Of a stretch of 64,000 nt of DNA, positions 18,750 through 28,475 are shown piece after piece. This DNA comes from Pseudomonadota bacterium. Its GTDB lineage: Bacteria > Pseudomonadota > Gammaproteobacteria > Acidiferrobacterales > UBA6901. The stretch lies in assembly GCA_021785515.1 (NCBI GenBank), contig JAJYEX010000004.1:165672-229671 (forward strand), read 5' to 3'. Made by a program: the position numbers and the translations under genes. The notes beneath the pieces are model-generated. The model had not been told where the DNA came from. It saw only the letters and a list, made by a program, of their open reading frames with translations, and ran no database searches. Every line of letters starts with the position of its first letter. Positions within the stretch are counted from its first letter, which is position 1.

Positions 18750-21700
18750 ATGAAATTTCTTGCGCGTATCGTCGCATTGTCAGGTGTGGTGCTCGTGGCC
18801 GGAACTGTTCATGCGGCCACTGTGAGCTGGACCGGTTCGAACGGAACCTGGGATACGGCGTCGGACTGGAGCACAGGTACGATTCCGGTTGCGGGAGACG
18901 ACGTCGTGGTGGGTGTCTCGGGGGTCACCGTAACTTACGTCAACCCCGCAAATAATCCTATCCTGAATACCCTTACGATCGATGCCAGCGGGGCGGGCGC
19001 CATTTTTGATCAGGCGCAGGATGGGCTGTCGGCAAACGCGGAGTCCATCGGCACCAGCAATGTCGGCACCTTTGTCCAATCCGGCGGCTCCAATACGGTC
19101 ATCAATGGCCTTGCGGTGGGCGGGTTTGGCGGCGGTACCGGTACCGGTATCTATACCCTCTCCGGCACCGGCGTCCTGTCGGCCGGCTGGGAATACGTCG
19201 GCGAAACTGGAACCGGCACCGTCAACCAGACTGGCGGCACGAATGCGACCGGCAATCTGTACCTTGGAACAGACTCCGGCGGCAGCGGCACCTACACGCT
19301 CTCCGGCGGCAATCTTACCGTAGGAGGGAATATCGTCGGAGGGTCGGGAACCAGCGACTTTACGATAGATGGTGGAACCTTGAGTGTTGGCGGCGGCAAC
19401 GGCAGCATCGGTGTCACCAACTTCAACGTGGGCGATGCCGGAGGTACCGGCAATTTTTCCCTTTCCGGTACGGGCAGTTTGGCAGCCGTTACCGAGAACG
19501 TCGGCAATTCGGGTATCGGTACGATTAACCAGGATGGTGGCACGAATTCGGTGGGCACGCTCACGCTGGGGTTAAACGGCGGTACGGGCAGCTACGTCCA
19601 GAGTGGTGGCACGAATTCGGTAGGCTTCCTCCTTGACCTCGGCAACGGGGGTGGCAGCGGCAGTTATACGTTGTCTGGGAATGGGCTCCTTTCGGCCGAT
19701 TACGAAACCATCGGCGATTCGGGCACCGGCACCTTCACCCAGACCGGTGGCACGAATACGATAACCAATGCTCTCGATCTTGCATACAACAGCGGCAGCA
19801 GCGGCACCTACACGCTTTCCAGCGGCAGCCTCACCGTGGGCGGAAATATTGTGGGGGGGTCGGGAAACAGCGTGTTGACAATTGACGGCGGCAGCTTGAG
19901 CGTTGGCGGCGGCAACGGCAGCATCAGCGGTATCATCGACTTCAACGTGGGCGACGCCGGAGGTGCTGGCTCCTACACGCTCTCCGGCACCGGCAGCCTG
20001 TCTGCGGGCGTTGAGAACATCGGCTCTACCGGTACCGGTACCGATACCGGCACCTTCACCCAGACCGGAGGTACGAATACGCTCCCTGCCGATGCGGGTG
20101 GTGTCTTTCTTGGATCTTCCGCGGGCGTGAGCGGCACCTATACTCTCTCCGGCGGCAGCCTGTCCGCCGGCGCGGAATTCATCGGCGAAAACGGTACCGG
20201 CACCTTCACCCAGACCGGCGGCACGAATACAATGCCCGTTTCGGGCGGTATCTTGGTTGGCGATCAAGCGGGCGCGAGCGGCGCCTACATCCTCTCCGGC
20301 GGCAGCCTGTCGGCCGGCGCGGAATTCATCGGCGAAAACGGTACCGGCACCTTCACCCAGACCGGCGGCACGAATACAACCACCGGTACGGGTAATCTGT
20401 ATCTCGGAACAAACTCCGGCAGCAACGGCACCTACACGCTCTCCGGCGGCAGCCTCACCGTGGGCGGAAATATTGTCGGGGGGTCGGGGACGAGTGCGCT
20501 CACCATCGACGGCGGGACCTTAAATGTTGGCGGCGGCAACGGCAGCATCAGTGTCACCAACTTAACCGTGGGCAATGCTGTGAACAGCGCAGGCACGTAC
20601 ACGCAGAGCGGTGGAACGGTTGCGGTGGGTTCCACTTTTTTTGAAGGCATTTTCGGTACTGGCTCCTACACCCTATCTGGCGGAACTTTGACGGTTGGCG
20701 CCGGCGGCGAAATTGTCGGTGGTCTTGATTCCGGTATCTTCGTTCAAAGTGGCGGCACAAATGCCGTGACCGGCAACAACGCTCTTATCGTTGGTGATGG
20801 CTCCGGGAGCAGCGGCAGCTACGCCCTTTCCGGAAGTGGCAGTCTGACAGCCACTGCAGAATGGATCGGCTTTTCCGGCACCGGCACCTTCACCCAGACC
20901 GGTGGCACAAATACGATTAGCACGAATGGGCCTGGCGGCACGGGTAATCTCACCATAGGGTTCGCTTCTGGTGGCAACGGCAGTTACACGCTCTCCGGCG
21001 GCAGCCTTACCGTGGGAGGCAACATTGTCGGGGGGGCGGGGGGAAGTGCGTTTACGATTGACGGCGGCAGCTTGAGTGTTGGTGGCGGCAACGGCAGCAT
21101 CAGTGTCAACAACTTCACCATTGGCGATTCCAGAGGGGCTGGTTACTACGCGCTCTCCGGGACCGGCAGCCTGTCGGCCACGGCTGATATTATCAATAAC
21201 AGCAACGGCACGTTTTCGCAGTATGGGGGTACCGAGAACGGCAATTTCATCAATTACGGCACGTTCTATTACAGCGGCGGCACGTTTAACGGAAACTTGA
21301 GCAACGAAGGCGTATTTTCCCCCTCGACGGGCTTTACTGCCGCCGGCGCGATTGTCAACGATTCCAGCATGACGCTCTATTCCGGAGACAATCTCACGTC
21401 CGAAGACCCCGGCAAGGTCGGCCTGATGAACAACGGCACGATCGGCGTCACGGGGAACGTCACGCTCTCGAGCACAGCGAGCGGGTTCACGAACAACGGG
21501 ACGATTACCGTAGGAAGCCTGGGCAGTGGCGTATACAGCAGCCCGCAGAGCGGGACGCTCACACTCAACGTAGCGCTTACGGTCCCGGGGGCGCAGGACG
21601 CGAATCTCGGAAACATCGATCTCATCGACAACAGCGAACTCCTGCTCTCAAGCGCAACGACGCTTTCCAACGGCGGTTCGCTTGCCCTCAATGGCGGCAT

Positions 21701-22958
21701 CGTCGGTGGCGCGGGAACGCTGGACAACGTCGCTGGCGGCACGGTGTCGGGACCGGGTACGATCAATACCTCGTTTACCAACAGCGCGGGTGTGCTACTG
21801 GTTCAGAATGGGACGACCAACGTTGTCGGCGGTTTCCGCAATTCCGGCGTGGTGGAACTCTCCGGTCTGAGCGCTAATCTCTCCGGCGGGGTCATTGCCA
21901 ATGATGGCACGATTCAGGGCAACGGGAACATTGGCAGTTCGATCAGTAACAGTTTTGGCAGCACGCAGGGTGGCACGATCGAGGCAAGTGGTGGAACCCT
22001 GACACTGGGCGGATCGGTGGAGAACCTCACTACCGGCCTGATGACCGCGTCATCCGGGAGTGATCTGCTGGTATCAGGCGGGCTCGCCACGAACGACGGC
22101 GTGATCAACCTCACCGGTGGCACCTTCGACAACAACAATCATGCCCTCAACAATGCCGGCCAGATTTCCGGTTATGGCACGATCCGCACCAGCGGACTCA
22201 CCAACAACGGCTCGATGACCCTGAGCGGGGGCACCACGACCGTCAACGGCAATGTCACCAACGCCGCCGGCAAGACGCTCACCGTGGCCTACAATCCGGC
22301 GATCTTTACCGGAAACGTCGTCAACAACGGTACCTTCAAGACCACGTCAACGACGGTGACCTTTGCCGGCAGCTACACGGAAAATGGGGTCTTCCACAGT
22401 GACCCATCCAACAACTACTTCACCAACCTCACGATCAACTCCTCAGGCTATCTGCTGGGCGGGGTGGGGGATAACTGGTTCGTGAGCGGCAATTTCCTGA
22501 ACTACAGCCTGCAGAATACGCTCTGGAACACCGGTGCCTCGAGCCTGTCCCTGGATGGTACCGGGAGCCAGCAGCTGCTGCTCGCGGGGGCGAACCTGGG
22601 GACCAGCCGTGCCGGCTATCTCAATAATTTTGCCTGGGGCAGCTTTTCACTCGCCTCCGGGGAGAGCCTCACCATCGGCGATGGCAACAGCACGCCGGGC
22701 GCGGCATTGTACGTGGGTCTTTTCGAGCTGGGTGGAGGCTTGCCGCAGCTGAGCGACATCGTCAGCAATTACAACATCTACTATGACCCGACCCTCGCCG
22801 GCAATGCCTACCTGGGTGGCAAGGACTACGCCCTCAATGGCACCGGACAGCTCATGGCCGTCTCGAGCGTGCCGTTGCCGCCAGCCGTGTGGCTGTTCGG
22901 GTCCGGACTGGTCGGGCTGTTTGCAATCGGCCGGCGCAGGCGGGGGTTGGGGCGCTGA
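18750..22958 (+). CDS. Giant Gly/Ser/Thr-rich repeat surface protein with VPLPA-CTERM sorting tail
   Basis: This 1402-residue protein has signal peptide MKFLARIVALSGVVLVAGTVHA. About residues 90-830 consist of imperfect repeats built from units such as GTFTQTGGTNT, GTYTLSGGSLTVGGNIVGGSG and LTIDGGSLSVGGGNGSI, spaced like the rungs of a right-handed beta-helix (pectate-lyase or autotransporter-passenger type). A less regular region (about 830-1230, many NNGTI/NNG units) follows. The C-terminus from Val1374 is VPLPPAVWLFGSGLVGLF then AIGRRRRG: a VPLPxA motif, a hydrophobic helix and an Arg cluster, which is the VPLPA-CTERM class of exosortase tail. No autotransporter barrel is present. It is probably exported, clipped by an exosortase and displayed or released. 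No exosortase is in the window. Confidence 0.85.
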   Translation: MKFLARIVALSGVVLVAGTVHAATVSWTGSNGTWDTASDWSTGTIPVAGDDVVVGVSGVTVTYVNPANNPILNTLTIDASGAGAIFDQAQDGLSANAESIGTSNVGTFVQSGGSNTVINGLAVGGFGGGTGTGIYTLSGTGVLSAGWEYVGETGTGTVNQTGGTNATGNLYLGTDSGGSGTYTLSGGNLTVGGNIVGGSGTSDFTIDGGTLSVGGGNGSIGVTNFNVGDAGGTGNFSLSGTGSLAAVTENVGNSGIGTINQDGGTNSVGTLTLGLNGGTGSYVQSGGTNSVGFLLDLGNGGGSGSYTLSGNGLLSADYETIGDSGTGTFTQTGGTNTITNALDLAYNSGSSGTYTLSSGSLTVGGNIVGGSGNSVLTIDGGSLSVGGGNGSISGIIDFNVGDAGGAGSYTLSGTGSLSAGVENIGSTGTGTDTGTFTQTGGTNTLPADAGGVFLGSSAGVSGTYTLSGGSLSAGAEFIGENGTGTFTQTGGTNTMPVSGGILVGDQAGASGAYILSGGSLSAGAEFIGENGTGTFTQTGGTNTTTGTGNLYLGTNSGSNGTYTLSGGSLTVGGNIVGGSGTSALTIDGGTLNVGGGNGSISVTNLTVGNAVNSAGTYTQSGGTVAVGSTFFEGIFGTGSYTLSGGTLTVGAGGEIVGGLDSGIFVQSGGTNAVTGNNALIVGDGSGSSGSYALSGSGSLTATAEWIGFSGTGTFTQTGGTNTISTNGPGGTGNLTIGFASGGNGSYTLSGGSLTVGGNIVGGAGGSAFTIDGGSLSVGGGNGSISVNNFTIGDSRGAGYYALSGTGSLSATADIINNSNGTFSQYGGTENGNFINYGTFYYSGGTFNGNLSNEGVFSPSTGFTAAGAIVNDSSMTLYSGDNLTSEDPGKVGLMNNGTIGVTGNVTLSSTASGFTNNGTITVGSLGSGVYSSPQSGTLTLNVALTVPGAQDANLGNIDLIDNSELLLSSATTLSNGGSLALNGGIVGGAGTLDNVAGGTVSGPGTINTSFTNSAGVLLVQNGTTNVVGGFRNSGVVELSGLSANLSGGVIANDGTIQGNGNIGSSISNSFGSTQGGTIEASGGTLTLGGSVENLTTGLMTASSGSDLLVSGGLATNDGVINLTGGTFDNNNHALNNAGQISGYGTIRTSGLTNNGSMTLSGGTTTVNGNVTNAAGKTLTVAYNPAIFTGNVVNNGTFKTTSTTVTFAGSYTENGVFHSDPSNNYFTNLTINSSGYLLGGVGDNWFVSGNFLNYSLQNTLWNTGASSLSLDGTGSQQLLLAGANLGTSRAGYLNNFAWGSFSLASGESLTIGDGNSTPGAALYVGLFELGGGLPQLSDIVSNYNIYYDPTLAGNAYLGGKDYALNGTGQLMAVSSVPLPPAVWLFGSGLVGLFAIGRRRRGLGR
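20145..20380 (+). repeat. Near-identical 147-bp period tandem units inside the repeat protein gene
   Basis: Bases 20145-20233 and 20292-20380 differ at about one position and are offset by exactly 147 bases (49 codons). They encode LSGGSLSAGAEFIGENG followed by TGTFTQTGGTNT. The surrounding gene carries many further, more diverged copies of the same unit (for example near 19728, 20049 and 20880). This indicates growth by in-frame unit duplication. Confidence 0.85.
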
Positions 22959-23046
22959 CGGAACCGGGCATGCCGGGCGCTGAATATTCGATACCGGGGC
23001 GAAGAGGTCTGTGCCACGGTGCCATAGGGGAGCGGCGCGTCTCCGG

Positions 23047-26000
23047 TCAGCGGCCGGGCATTTTGGCTGCGGACGGCGCCGGGGCAAGCGTATCGAACAG
23101 CCGCTGCAGCGCCTCGATACGGTCCGAGGCCTGCGGGAGGTCACCTATGATGCGCAGGCGCGTGGGTCCGTCCAGCCGATAGGTCTTCGGGGCGGACTGC
23201 AGCAGGCTGATCAGCGCGCCCGGATCAATGTCCGGTGTGGCGGTGAATTCGACACGGGCGCCCTTCGGTCCGGTCTCGATCTTGCGGATGCCGACGGCAT
23301 TGGCGCGCATCTTGAGCTCCATCACCTTGAACAGCACCTTGGCCGCGTCCGGCAGCAGGCCAAAGCGGTCTATCAGCTCCACCTGCAGTTCCGTGAGTTC
23401 CTGGTGTGTGGTGGTGCCGGCGATGCGCTTGTACAGAATCAGGCGCATGTGCACGTCGGGGATGTAGTCCTCGGGCAGCAGCGCCGGGACATGCAGATTG
23501 ATCTCGGCGCCGCTCTCCGGCGGTGTTTCGAGATCGACAGAACGGCCGGCCTTGAGCGAGGCCACGGCACGGCTGAGCAGTTCCGAATACAAGGTGAAGC
23601 CGACCTCGTCGATCTGGCCGCTTTGCGCTTCGCCGAGCAGCTCCCCGGCACCGCGGATTTCCAGGTCATGGGACGCCAGCGCAAACCCGGCGCCCAGATC
23701 CTCGAGCGAGGCGATCGCCTCCAGCCGTTTCTGGGCGTCGCCCGTCATCGCGCTGCGGGGCGGGACCAGGAGGTAGGCGTAGGCGCGGTGGTGGGAGCGC
23801 CCGACACGGCCCCGCAGCTGGTGGAGCTGCGCCAGACCGAACTTGTCCGCGCGCTCGATGATGATGGTATTGGCGCTGGGAATGTCGATGCCGGTTTCAA
23901 TGATCGTGCTGCACAGCAGCACATTGAAGCGCTGGTGGTAGAAGTCGACCATGACGCGCTCCAGTTCGCGTTCGGGCATCTGCCCGTGGGCCATGCGGAT
24001 TTCCGCTTCTGGCATCAGGGCCTGCAGCTGGTGCAACGCCCGGTCCATGGTCTTCACGTCGTTGTGCAGGTAATACACCTGGCCACCGCGGCGGATCTCG
24101 CGCAGGCAGGCTTCGCGTACGAGTGCGTCGTTGCGCTCCGACACAAAGGTCTTCACCGACAGGCGCGCCTCCGGCGCGGTGGCGATCATCGATACATCGC
24201 GCAAACCCGACAGCGCCATATTGAGCGTGCGGGGGACGGGGGTCGCGGTGAGGGTGAGGATGTCGACCTCGCTACGCAGTTTCTTAAGACGTTCCTTCTG
24301 GCGCACTCCGAAGCGGTGCTCTTCATCAATGATCAGAAGTCCGAGGCGCTTGAACCGGACGTCATCCTGCAGCAGCCGGTGCGTCCCGATCACGATGTCG
24401 ACCTCCCCGGAAGCGACCTGTGCAAGTGCGGTTTCCTGCTCGGTCTTGGTGCGGAAGCGCGAAAGCAGCTCAATCCGGATCGGTGCGCCGGTTCCGGACT
24501 GTAACCCTGAGCCCGTGGCCGGAACGGCCGGCAGCGGGTATTTCCGCACATCGGCGAAGCGGTCTGAAAAATTCTGGTAATGCTGCTGCGCGAGCAGCGT
24601 CGTCGGTACCAGCACGGACACTTGGCAACGATCCTGCACCGCCAGAAAAGCGGCCCGCATCGCGACTTCGGTCTTGCCGAAGCCCACGTCGCCGCAGACC
24701 AGGCGGTCCATCGGTCGGGCCGACTCCATGTCCACGAGGGTCTCTGTGATCGCGCGGGCCTGGTCAGGTGTTTCCTCAAACGGAAATGCGGCGGCGAACG
24801 CCGCATAGTGCTCGTCGCGTGCCCGGAAGGCGTGACCCGGCCGACCGAGGCGCAGCGCCTGGACTTCAAGCAGTTCCACGGCAGCGTCATGGGCCTTCTC
24901 CCGCGCCCGCTTCTTGGCCTTTTCCCAGGCATCGTTCCCCAGGCGATGCAGCGGTGCATGGTCGGGATCGGCGCCGGTATAGCGGCTGACGTGCTGCAGA
25001 TCGGTCACGGGCGTGTAGAGCTTGTCGCCGCCGGCATACTCCAGCGCCAGAAATTCAGTCGGCCCGTCCCCGACATCGAGCGTCTGCAGTCCGAGGTAAC
25101 GTCCCACGCCGTGGTCTTCGTGGACCACCGGATCTCCGGGGCGCAGTTCCGCGAGGTTACGGATCACCGATTCAGGATCCCGGGCAGCCTGGCTACGGCG
25201 GCGGCGCTGGGCGGTGCGTTCGCCGTAGAGCTGGGCTTCGGTGATCACGGCGAGGTGCGGTGCGTTCAGCAGCAGGCCCTTCTCAAGACCGGCGACCGTG
25301 ATGGTCAGGTCCTGGTTCGAGGCCAGAAATTCCCGCCAGCCGCCGCAGGCCTGCAGATGCAGCCCGTGGTCTTCGAGCAACGCGCGCAGCACCTCGCGCC
25401 GGCCGGCAGTTTCGGCCACGATCAGGAGGCGGCCGCCAAAGCCCCGGATCCAGTCGAACAACGCCGAATGCGGATTCTCGGACCGGTGATCTACCGGCAG
25501 GAGAGGCGGAACCTGGGTGGGCGCGGCGGCGCCGGACGTCGCGCCGGGAATGTCTCCCGCTGGAGGCTCGATGGCCTGCAGCGCAATGCGCTGATAGCGC
25601 GCCAGCGCCTCAGTCAGCTTGTCTGGAGCGAGAAACAGCTGATCCGGCGGCAGCACCGGACGCGCGGTGTCGTGGCGCAGCAGCGCGTAGCGTTCCTCGG
25701 CCTCCGTCCGGAACTTCAGCGCGGCTGTTTCGAATCCTGCTTCCAGCAGACACAGGGTGGACGGTGGAAGGTATTCGAACAGGGTCGCCGTCTGTTCGTA
25801 GAACAAGGGCAGGTAGTACTCGATCCCGGCGGGACTGAGCCCCTTGCTGAGGTCACGGTAGACCGACATCTTTTGCGGGTCGCCTTCAAAGCGTGCACGG
25901 AATTCCTGGCGGAAGTGCTGGATCGCCGCCGGCGTCATGGGGTATTCGCGTGCCGGCAGCAGTCTGACCGCGGTGAGCCGGTCCCCCGAGCGCTGCGACT

Positions 26001-26646
26001 CCGGATCGAAGCGGCGTATGGAATCGATCCGGTCGCCAAAGAGATCGATGCGGTACGGGCTGTCGCTTCCCATGGGAAAGACATCGATCAGTCCTCCGCG
26101 CACCGCGTATTCGCCCGGTTCCATCACCTGGGTAACCGACTGGTAGGCGCTGTGCAGCAGGCGCGCGCGGAAGGTTTCCAGGTCCAGACGCTCGCCCACA
26201 TCGAGCACCAGACTGTGCGACTGGACGTAGCCGCGCGGCGGCACACGGTGCATCAGGGTCGACGCCGACAGCAGCACCACGCCACGGCTGAGATCAGGCA
26301 GCAGGGACAGGGTGTGCAGGCGCCGGGAAATGATATCGGGGTGCGGCGAGAAGGCGTCATAAGGCAGGCTTTCCCAGTCCGGAAACGGCAGCACCAGAAG
26401 CGCATCCTGCGCGTAGAAGCGGATCTCCTCCTCGAGGCGCTGGGCCGTGCGCGCATCGTGCGTGACCACCACCAGCGGGCCGTGATGGCGCAGGGCGCTC
26501 TCGGCGATGGCCAGGCCGAGGCCGCTGCCCTGCAGCCGTGTCCACGCCAGACGTTCCCCGGGTTGCTGCGGCAGCGGAAGTCGCAGCATCTCGCCGGCGT
26601 TATCACCTTGGGTGTTGGCCATCGTATCGGGAATCCGGGAGTGCAT
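23047..26646 (-). CDS. mfd: Transcription-repair coupling factor
   Basis: This 1199-residue DNA translocase removes stalled RNA polymerase and recruits UvrA. It has the UvrB-like N-terminus (LVVVTHDARTAQRLEEEI, FPDWESLPYD). The RNA polymerase interacting CarD-like domain is LRPGDPVVHEDHGVGRYLGL. The RecG-like motor carries Walker A GDVGFGKTEVA and the DEEH box IIDEEHRFGVRQKERLK. The C-terminal TRCF domain ends the protein. An extra stretch of about 22 residues (near 700-722, PLPAVPATGSGLQSG) interrupts the segment that normally reads FxDRF...PIRIELLSRF. The start is ATG 26646; ATG 26622 (MANTQ) is a plausible alternative. It is divergent from the CarD-like gene. Confidence 0.97.
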   Translation of the reverse strand: MHSRIPDTMANTQGDNAGEMLRLPLPQQPGERLAWTRLQGSGLGLAIAESALRHHGPLVVVTHDARTAQRLEEEIRFYAQDALLVLPFPDWESLPYDAFSPHPDIISRRLHTLSLLPDLSRGVVLLSASTLMHRVPPRGYVQSHSLVLDVGERLDLETFRARLLHSAYQSVTQVMEPGEYAVRGGLIDVFPMGSDSPYRIDLFGDRIDSIRRFDPESQRSGDRLTAVRLLPAREYPMTPAAIQHFRQEFRARFEGDPQKMSVYRDLSKGLSPAGIEYYLPLFYEQTATLFEYLPPSTLCLLEAGFETAALKFRTEAEERYALLRHDTARPVLPPDQLFLAPDKLTEALARYQRIALQAIEPPAGDIPGATSGAAAPTQVPPLLPVDHRSENPHSALFDWIRGFGGRLLIVAETAGRREVLRALLEDHGLHLQACGGWREFLASNQDLTITVAGLEKGLLLNAPHLAVITEAQLYGERTAQRRRRSQAARDPESVIRNLAELRPGDPVVHEDHGVGRYLGLQTLDVGDGPTEFLALEYAGGDKLYTPVTDLQHVSRYTGADPDHAPLHRLGNDAWEKAKKRAREKAHDAAVELLEVQALRLGRPGHAFRARDEHYAAFAAAFPFEETPDQARAITETLVDMESARPMDRLVCGDVGFGKTEVAMRAAFLAVQDRCQVSVLVPTTLLAQQHYQNFSDRFADVRKYPLPAVPATGSGLQSGTGAPIRIELLSRFRTKTEQETALAQVASGEVDIVIGTHRLLQDDVRFKRLGLLIIDEEHRFGVRQKERLKKLRSEVDILTLTATPVPRTLNMALSGLRDVSMIATAPEARLSVKTFVSERNDALVREACLREIRRGGQVYYLHNDVKTMDRALHQLQALMPEAEIRMAHGQMPERELERVMVDFYHQRFNVLLCSTIIETGIDIPSANTIIIERADKFGLAQLHQLRGRVGRSHHRAYAYLLVPPRSAMTGDAQKRLEAIASLEDLGAGFALASHDLEIRGAGELLGEAQSGQIDEVGFTLYSELLSRAVASLKAGRSVDLETPPESGAEINLHVPALLPEDYIPDVHMRLILYKRIAGTTTHQELTELQVELIDRFGLLPDAAKVLFKVMELKMRANAVGIRKIETGPKGARVEFTATPDIDPGALISLLQSAPKTYRLDGPTRLRIIGDLPQASDRIEALQRLFDTLAPAPSAAKMPGR

Positions 26647-27190
26647 GGAGTGCGGCGCGCATTGTACCCCATAGGGGCATCTGAAAACGCCCGGATGGCG
26701 ACGGTGAGAAAAAGTTATCCGGGATATTTGACAAACAGAAAATAATATTGCTCAATACGTTACGTCGCCTTTCTACAGAAGAATACCGGGACGTTCCGGT
26801 GGCCGCCTGAGCCGCAGGTTTTTCAGGCAGGCTGATTATCCTGGGGTAATCCCAGGGCCGGCGCGGATCATCGGCAGAACGAGGCGGATGGCAGGGAAGT
26901 TCAAGTTGCGGGCCGGCATGGCGGTAGGTCCGGCAGTTTCGGCAGAAAATGGTTCGTTGCCCGATTCGGTTTGCTTGGGTTTTTGCGGTCCTTGATCAAA
27001 ACGAGGAAAGGATCTGCAGAGCGGTCTTGCAACGGCGGGGCGGATGCACAGCCGGATCAGTCGGCCCGTTGCAGGAGGCGCATCAGGGACGAAGGGCAGC
27101 GAAAGGCATCAACTTGATAGCGCAATGGAGGTGCGGGAAGAGGGATGCGCTAACCCTCCCCGGAACGAATGCCGGGCCCCGTGCAAACTG
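26647..27190. promoter_or_regulatory. Divergent promoter region between mfd and the CarD-like gene
   Basis: This 544-bp non-coding region contains a perfect plus-strand -35 TTGACA at 26728-26733 with only a weak -10 (CTCAAT, 26751-26756). If used, it would give the CarD-like gene a leader of about 430 bases. A small hairpin CCTGGG-GTAAT-CCCAGG lies near 26840-26856. No riboswitch consensus was recognised, and the ORFs here lack domain support. Confidence 0.4.
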
Positions 27191-27706
27191 ATGAGCCAGA
27201 ATCCCCGTTTCAAGGTTGGCGATACGGTGTTCTATCCCGCTGCCGGTGTCGGTGTTATTGAAGCCGTCGAGGACCTGTTTCTTACGGGGCGGCGGGAACA
27301 CTGCTTTGTGATCCGTATCCGCGAAAGCAACGTGACGATCAAGGTTCCGCAGACAAACATGGCCCGCAATGGCATTCGGCCGCTGCTCGCCGGCCGGGAG
27401 CTCAAGGAGCTGTTCAAGATCCTGGCGGGGCGCTGCCAGCGTCGCGCCAGCGGCAATCTGCTCGAGCGCTGCCGGGAGCTGGGGCAGAAAGTGCAGGGGG
27501 GCGTGCCATTCGACCTGGGCGAAGTGGTGCGGGACCTTACCCACTGGAAGGCGCAGACCGGGCTGTCGTTTGATGAGCTGAGGCTGCTCGAGACGGCCTG
27601 CAAGTATCTGTCTCAGGAGGTCGCTGCCGTGGAGGGCATCTCGTCAGAGGATGCCTATGACCGGATCCAGCAGCAGATCGCATTGACGGCCGGAGCGGTC
27701 GCCTGA
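27191..27706 (+). CDS. CarD-family transcriptional regulator
   Basis: This 171-residue protein has an N-terminal CarD/CdnL RNA-polymerase-binding domain: FKVGDTVFYPAAGVGVIEAVEDL, then HCFVIRIRESNVTIKVPQTNMARNGIRPLL. An all-helical C-terminal half follows. The fold is shared with the polymerase-interacting domain of Mfd, which is encoded divergently next door. ATG 27191 is chosen because the family fold begins 7 residues later; the upstream in-frame extension to 27044 has no support. CarD-type proteins bind the beta subunit and stabilise open promoter complexes. ispD follows 58 bases downstream and may be co-transcribed. Confidence 0.9.
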   Translation: MSQNPRFKVGDTVFYPAAGVGVIEAVEDLFLTGRREHCFVIRIRESNVTIKVPQTNMARNGIRPLLAGRELKELFKILAGRCQRRASGNLLERCRELGQKVQGGVPFDLGEVVRDLTHWKAQTGLSFDELRLLETACKYLSQEVAAVEGISSEDAYDRIQQQIALTAGAVA

Positions 27707-27764
27707 TCGTGCACGAACCGACTGTACGGTACTGATCGAATCCAGGATCCGGAATGGGCGTCCG

Positions 27765-28475
27765 ATGCTGACCCGCCGCCTGTGGGCGCTCGTGCCTGCG
27801 GCGGGCCGCGGGACGCGCATGGGTGCCGAGCGCCCGAAGCAGTATCTTCCGCTGCGGGGGCGGACAGTCCTGCAGCATACGCTCGAGCGACTGGGCAGCT
27901 TCCCGCTACTTCAAGGCATGTTGGTCGGCATTGCGCCGGCCGATCCATATTGGCCGACGCTTGCGCTGCGGATACCCGGACTGCTCGGCAGTTTTGCCGG
28001 TGGTGCAGAGCGGGCGCAGACGGTGCTGAACGGTCTGCAGGCACTGGCCGGGCAGGCCCGTGATGAAGACTGGGTGCTGGTTCATGATGCGGTGCGCCCC
28101 TGCGTGCGTGTCGCGGATCTGCGCAGATTGATGGACGCCGTGGGAGACGATCCCGACGGAGGTCTGTTGGGTCTGCCGCTGGCCGATACGGTGAAACGGT
28201 CGGACGAGGCCGGTCGCATCGTAGCGACCATACCCCGTCAGGGGCTGTGGCGGGCACTGACGCCTCAACTCTTTCCCATTGGAGTGCTGCGGGCAGCGCT
28301 TCAGCGTGCACGGGATGAAGGTGTTGAAGTGACCGATGAAGCATCGGCGGTAGAGCGCGCCGGCGGCAGGCCGCGGATGGTCGCCGGAAGCGCCGACAAC
28401 ATCAAGATCACGGTGCCGGGCGACCTGGCGCTGGCTGAACTCTACCTTGAGCGGCAGGCGGCGGAAGCGATCTGA
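27765..28475 (+). CDS. ispD: 2-C-methyl-D-erythritol 4-phosphate cytidylyltransferase
   Basis: This 236-residue enzyme of the MEP isoprenoid pathway transfers CMP from CTP to methylerythritol phosphate. The nucleotide-binding loop is [22 protein letters not shown], the catalytic/metal segment is [12 protein letters not shown], and the C-terminal [28 protein letters not shown] is diagnostic. Length is normal. Its stop overlaps the ispF start by one base (TGATG), so the two are translationally coupled. Confidence 0.96.
   Translation: MLTRRLWALVPAAGRGTRMGAERPKQYLPLRGRTVLQHTLERLGSFPLLQGMLVGIAPADPYWPTLALRIPGLLGSFAGGAERAQTVLNGLQALAGQARDEDWVLVHDAVRPCVRVADLRRLMDAVGDDPDGGLLGLPLADTVKRSDEAGRIVATIPRQGLWRALTPQLFPIGVLRAALQRARDEGVEVTDEASAVERAGGRPRMVAGSADNIKITVPGDLALAELYLERQAAEAI

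Noticed and set aside
19000..21200. Regularly spaced repeats that could suggest a CRISPR array
   Set aside because: The repeats are coding, in one open frame, with 3-base periodicity and varying unit length.
23011..26745. 497- and 721-codon plus-strand ORFs across mfd
   Set aside because: They are antisense to Mfd, with typical shadow composition (Arg, Gln and His-rich) and no domain.
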